Below, in pieces: positions 61,552-64,000 of a stretch of DNA of 64,000 nucleotides. The stretch spans positions 1 to 64,000 of the forward strand of contig NZ_BBZK01000007.1 in NCBI RefSeq assembly GCF_001748085.1. Reading direction: 5' to 3'. Made by a program: the position numbers and the translations under genes. How positions within the stretch are numbered: position 1 is the first letter of the stretch; every line of letters starts with the position of its first letter. The notes under the pieces were generated by a model that saw only the letters and a program-made list of their open reading frames with translations, searched no databases and was not told the origin of the DNA. Source of the DNA: Streptomyces sp. TP-A0874. GTDB lineage: Bacteria; Actinomycetota; Actinomycetes; Streptomycetales; Streptomycetaceae.

Positions 61552-62283
61552 TCAGCGGTCGTAGTCGGCTATCGCCGCCATGGCGTGGTGGAGCAGTGCC
61601 GGGCCGTGGGAGAGCCGGGCGACCCCCAGCTCCTGGAGTCGGGGGGCCGTTGGGAGACCGGGTCGGGCGAGCAGGCTCAGCCTTCCGGGCCCGAACGCCG
61701 CCGCCAGCTCCCGGATGGAGGCCTCGTCCACGAGTCCGGGGACGAAGACGCAGTCCGCCCCCGCTTCCAGGTAGGCGAGCCCTCGTGCCATGGCTTCGGT
61801 GCGGCGTTCGTCCTCGTCGAGCGCCTCGGCGGCGAGGTAGACATCGGTCCGTGCGTTGACGAACAGCGGCACCGCCGTGCTCGCGCCCGCGGCGACGGCT
61901 TCGCGGATGTCCCGGGCGAACGCTTCGCACGGGGCCATGGCGTCCTCGAGGTTCGCGCCGACCGCACCGGCGTCGACGGCGGCCTCGATGGTCGCGCCGA
62001 CGTCACCGTAGCCGCGTTCCAGGTCGGCGGTGACGGGTAGGGAGACGGCTGCGCAGATGCGGCGGACGGCCGCCAGGTGGAGGTCGAGCGGGATCTGCTC
62101 GCCGTCCTCGTGGCCGTGGACGGCGGCGATGGCCGCGGAGGCGGTGGCGATCGCCGTGGTGCCGGGGCGCGAGGCGACGGCTCTCGCCGAGGCCACGTCC
62201 CAGACGTTGAGGAGTCGCAGCAGTTCCGTCCCCTGGTGGAGCGACCGCAGGAGGTGGGCCTTGTCAGCTTGGGAGGGGGGCAT
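61552..62283 (-). CDS. isocitrate lyase / PEP mutase family enzyme
   Basis: A 243-residue TIM-barrel enzyme of the PEP mutase/isocitrate lyase superfamily. LLRLLNVWDVASARAVASRP is the N-terminal strand, PVTADLERGYGDVGATIEAA the metal-binding Asp region, GAVGANLEDAMAPCEAFARD the Glu-Asp ligand loop, and VPLFVNARTDVYLAAEAL the fourth strand. The cysteine loop of true isocitrate lyases (KKCGH type) is missing, so a PEP mutase-, oxaloacetate hydrolase- or carboxyvinyl-phosphonate-type reaction is more likely. ATG 62283. The DsbA-type gene lies immediately upstream on the same strand with a 12-base gap. Confidence 0.8.
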   Translation of the reverse strand: MPPSQADKAHLLRSLHQGTELLRLLNVWDVASARAVASRPGTTAIATASAAIAAVHGHEDGEQIPLDLHLAAVRRICAAVSLPVTADLERGYGDVGATIEAAVDAGAVGANLEDAMAPCEAFARDIREAVAAGASTAVPLFVNARTDVYLAAEALDEDERRTEAMARGLAYLEAGADCVFVPGLVDEASIRELAAAFGPGRLSLLARPGLPTAPRLQELGVARLSHGPALLHHAMAAIADYDR

Positions 62284-62295
62284 CGGTCCGTACCT

Positions 62296-62910
62296 TCAAC
62301 TCGTGTGCAGCTGCTCGCCGCGTTCGGTGGTCAGGGAGCTGAAACCGCGGGTGCGGGCCATCGTCTCCACCGCCTGCCACAGCTCGACGGCTGCCGCTCC
62401 TCGGGGGATCTCGGTGAGGACCGGGCCGAAGAACGCTCGGCCGTGCACGTGGACCATCGGTGTCCCGCCGTCGCCTCCGCAGCCGGCGATCGCCTCGGCG
62501 GTCCGTCTCCGGAGGTCGTCATCGCGCGAGGGATCCGCTGCGGCGTCCAGCAGCGCTGCCGGCAGGTCGAGTTCGCTGACCGTCTCGCGGAGGTTGAGCG
62601 GGTTGTCGCGTACGCCGTCGACATGGCGCCGGCGTCCGAAGGTCTCGTAGAACCGGGGCCACAGTTCGCTCCGGTCGGAGTCGAGGAGGGCGGCGGCGAC
62701 CCGCGCCGCCGACCAGGCCTCGTCGTTGTACTTCCGGTACCAGGGATCCAGCTCACGCCCCTCGTTCACGCAGGACAGGCTCATCAGGTGGACTCCGACC
62801 GCCAGGGGTGTGTGCCGGGCGGCCTCAAGGAGCCACTGGGTCGTGATCCAGGCGAAGGGGCACTGCGGGTCGACGTAGACATCCGCGACAGGTGTTCGGT
62901 CTTGGCTCAT
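62296..62910 (-). CDS. DsbA-fold oxidoreductase, Rv2466c-like
   Basis: A 204-residue thioredoxin-fold protein. The active-site region is VYVDPQCPFAWITTQWLLEA; MSLSCVNEGRELDPWYRKYN and GGTPMVHVHGRAFFGPVLTE (cis-Pro loop) match the mycothiol-dependent nitroreductase Rv2466c family. In that family the site is CPWC, but here it reads CPFA, so only one cysteine remains and a monothiol mechanism is likely. ATG 62910. It is divergent from a MarR regulator across 46 bases that contain a palindrome, and so may be its target. Confidence 0.82.
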   Translation of the reverse strand: MSQDRTPVADVYVDPQCPFAWITTQWLLEAARHTPLAVGVHLMSLSCVNEGRELDPWYRKYNDEAWSAARVAAALLDSDRSELWPRFYETFGRRRHVDGVRDNPLNLRETVSELDLPAALLDAAADPSRDDDLRRRTAEAIAGCGGDGGTPMVHVHGRAFFGPVLTEIPRGAAAVELWQAVETMARTRGFSSLTTERGEQLHTS

Positions 62911-62924
62911 GGACAGGATGATAG

Positions 62925-62938
62925 CTTTCCCAGGAAAG
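62925..62938 (+). promoter_or_regulatory. palindrome between DsbA-type gene and MarR gene
   Basis: CTTTCCCAGGAAAG is a perfect 6-bp inverted repeat around CA, centred in the 46-bp divergent gap. A MarR dimer site at which the regulator at 62957 controls itself and the DsbA-type operon is the simplest reading. Confidence 0.6.
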
Positions 62939-62956
62939 TACTTTGGAGGGAGAGCG

Positions 62957-63448
62957 GTGGACCCGGTGGAACAGGCGGTCGAGGCGTGGCGCACGCGGCG
63001 CCCGGACCTCGATCCGTCACCCATGCTGATCGTCGGACGCGTTCAGCGGCTGTGGGCGCTGTGGGACCTCGGCTTGCGCGCCCCCTTGGCAGCGGCCGAC
63101 CTGCACCCGGGCGACTGGGACGTACTGGCGGCGCTACGCCGCCTCGACCGGCCGGTCGCGCCGGGTGCCCTCGCCCGCACGATGCTCGTCACGGCGGGTG
63201 CGACCACCAAGCGGATCGACCGACTCGTCGCGGCGGGCCTTGCCCAGCGCAGCCCGTCGCCCCACGACGGACGCAGCCGCTTGGTGCACATCACGGACGA
63301 CGGCCGCGCTCTCGCCGACCGGCTCATCGAGCCGCATCTGTCCAACGAGAGCGCGTTGCTGTCGCCCCTGAGCGCCGAGGAGCGGGAGACCCTCAGCCAT
63401 CTGCTGGGCCGCTTGCTCGACCACGCCGAGCCTGGGTCCCGCGAATAG
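62957..63448 (+). CDS. MarR family transcriptional regulator
   Basis: A 163-residue MarR protein. The winged helix is DWDVLAALRRLDRPVAPGAL then LARTMLVTAGATTKRIDRLV, with the wing SPSPHDGRSRLVHITDDGRA; the last helices EERETLSHLLGRLLDH form the dimer interface. Cys residues are absent, so oxidation sensing by thiols is not evident. GTG 62957 has GGAGGG upstream; the frame is open to 62909. Confidence 0.88.
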   Translation: MDPVEQAVEAWRTRRPDLDPSPMLIVGRVQRLWALWDLGLRAPLAAADLHPGDWDVLAALRRLDRPVAPGALARTMLVTAGATTKRIDRLVAAGLAQRSPSPHDGRSRLVHITDDGRALADRLIEPHLSNESALLSPLSAEERETLSHLLGRLLDHAEPGSRE

Positions 63449-63470
63449 AGCGGGCGGAAGGAGACCGGCG

Positions 63471-64000
63471 TCAGGCCGACGGGTGCTTCGGCGGCGGGAT
63501 CCTTGTCCACCGTGCGCAGGGCCGCTCCCCGGAGGGCCGTGACCACCACAGTCCCTCGCCGTGTGTCAGCCCCGGCAGTTGGCGCTCGATGGCCTGTACC
63601 TGACGGGTGGGGATACGGCCGGTGAGGCTCCAGCAGGTGTCGCCTCCGCGTGTCTGGTGAATCTCCGCATCAAGGCCGGTCAGGGCCGTGGTGATCGCGG
63701 GGAGGGCGTCCAGTGGCACTTCCACTTCGTAGACCGAGGAGGGTTCGTAGACCAGGGTGCCGGCGTCCTCCAGTGCCCGTGCCAGGACGAGGGGGGTCAG
63801 GCCGCGGAAGTCGCCGGCCGTGCTGACCGGACCGACGAATCCGGAACGGGTCAGGGTGACCGTGCAGTCCGTCACCGCCCAGCCACGGGGCCCGCAGCCG
63901 AGTCCAGCGCGCACCCCCTCTTCGACGGCGCGGTGGAACGCCGGCGGCAGCGCCCCGAGTTCTGTCTCGTACTGGAAGAAGACCCCGGCCCCTTGGGGCG
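63471..64000 (-). CDS. Tet(M)/Otr(A)-type ribosomal protection GTPase, 3' part
   Basis: C-terminal part (about 176 residues) of an EF-G-like protein; the 5' end is beyond the window. Domain IV is recognisable from GAGVFFQYETELGALPPAFH, then GWAVTDCTVTLTRSGFVGPV and the EF-G/TetM-typical DFRGLTPLVLARALEDAGT; domain V has YEPSSVYEVEVPLDALPAIT and PGLTHGEGLWWSRPSGERP. Otr(A)-type proteins of Streptomyces release tetracyclines from the ribosome. Without the N-terminal GTPase part, I cannot exclude a translation factor paralogue, but the domain V ending favours the resistance family. Confidence 0.82.
   Translation of the reverse strand, partial: PQGAGVFFQYETELGALPPAFHRAVEEGVRAGLGCGPRGWAVTDCTVTLTRSGFVGPVSTAGDFRGLTPLVLARALEDAGTLVYEPSSVYEVEVPLDALPAITTALTGLDAEIHQTRGGDTCWSLTGRIPTRQVQAIERQLPGLTHGEGLWWSRPSGERPCARWTRIPPPKHPSA

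Noticed and set aside
1..64000. CRISPR arrays, rRNA genes and complete insertion sequences
   Set aside because: No regularly spaced repeats, no rRNA-like segments and no transposase motifs were seen in the window.

Overview
The window looks like a chromosome segment of a Streptomyces or very close relative. It is very GC-rich, uses many GTG and TTG starts, has tightly coupled operons, and carries the developmental pair bldN/rsbN beside rex-hemA-hemC-hemD-hemB. I cannot name a species.

Core region (1-20.8 kb). A HAD phosphatase and an AcuC-type deacetylase are followed by a small MerR/excisionase-type DNA-binding protein and a 32-residue basic bS22/AURKAIP1-type gene. Then come rsbN and bldN (minus strand), a HAD-IB phosphatase, and a glutaredoxin-like gene divergent from the rex-hemACDB operon, which has a recognisable Rex operator. 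After a long inverted repeat come an alkyltransferase-like gene, a class V aminotransferase, divergent argS and class I lysS, and a DUF2637 membrane protein. Many of these units end in strong GC-rich hairpins.

Accessory region (21-42.9 kb). Gene content is patchier and three reading frames are broken by single-step frameshifts: an RraA-like gene, an unnamed membrane-anchored protein, and hsdR. Intact genes include an FMN-dependent oxidoreductase, a DUF5996 protein, a methyltransferase, a MarR-GNAT fusion whose start codon lies inside a 40-bp palindrome, and an SDR. From 28.6 to 41.1 kb lies a defence-type island: rloA-rloB, hsdM-hsdS, an XRE/DUF397 pair on the opposite strand, two small coupled unknowns, hsdR and a DUF45 metallopeptidase, followed by a TauE-family exporter whose ribosome-binding site can be masked by a hairpin. 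A 197-bp inverted-repeat element resembling a MITE sits at 23.8 kb.

Catabolic and export region (42.9-64 kb). A six-gene overlapping operon (livK-like, livG, livF, livH, livM, alpha/beta hydrolase) is followed by a GAF-PucR regulator, an MHS-family transporter, a 3-hydroxybutyrate dehydrogenase and a secreted polyhydroxybutyrate depolymerase. The last four together could support use of external polyhydroxybutyrate, although two unrelated genes interrupt them. Next are two related lipoprotein genes, rtcB, a KhtT/KhtU-type K+/H+ antiporter pair, a PEP-mutase-family enzyme, a DsbA-type protein divergent from a MarR regulator, and the 3' part of a Tet(M)/Otr(A)-type ribosomal protection gene cut by the window edge.

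All calls come from reading the sequence. No alignment or database search was run, so family names rest on motifs and remembered family features. Coordinates of short hairpins may be off by one or two bases.
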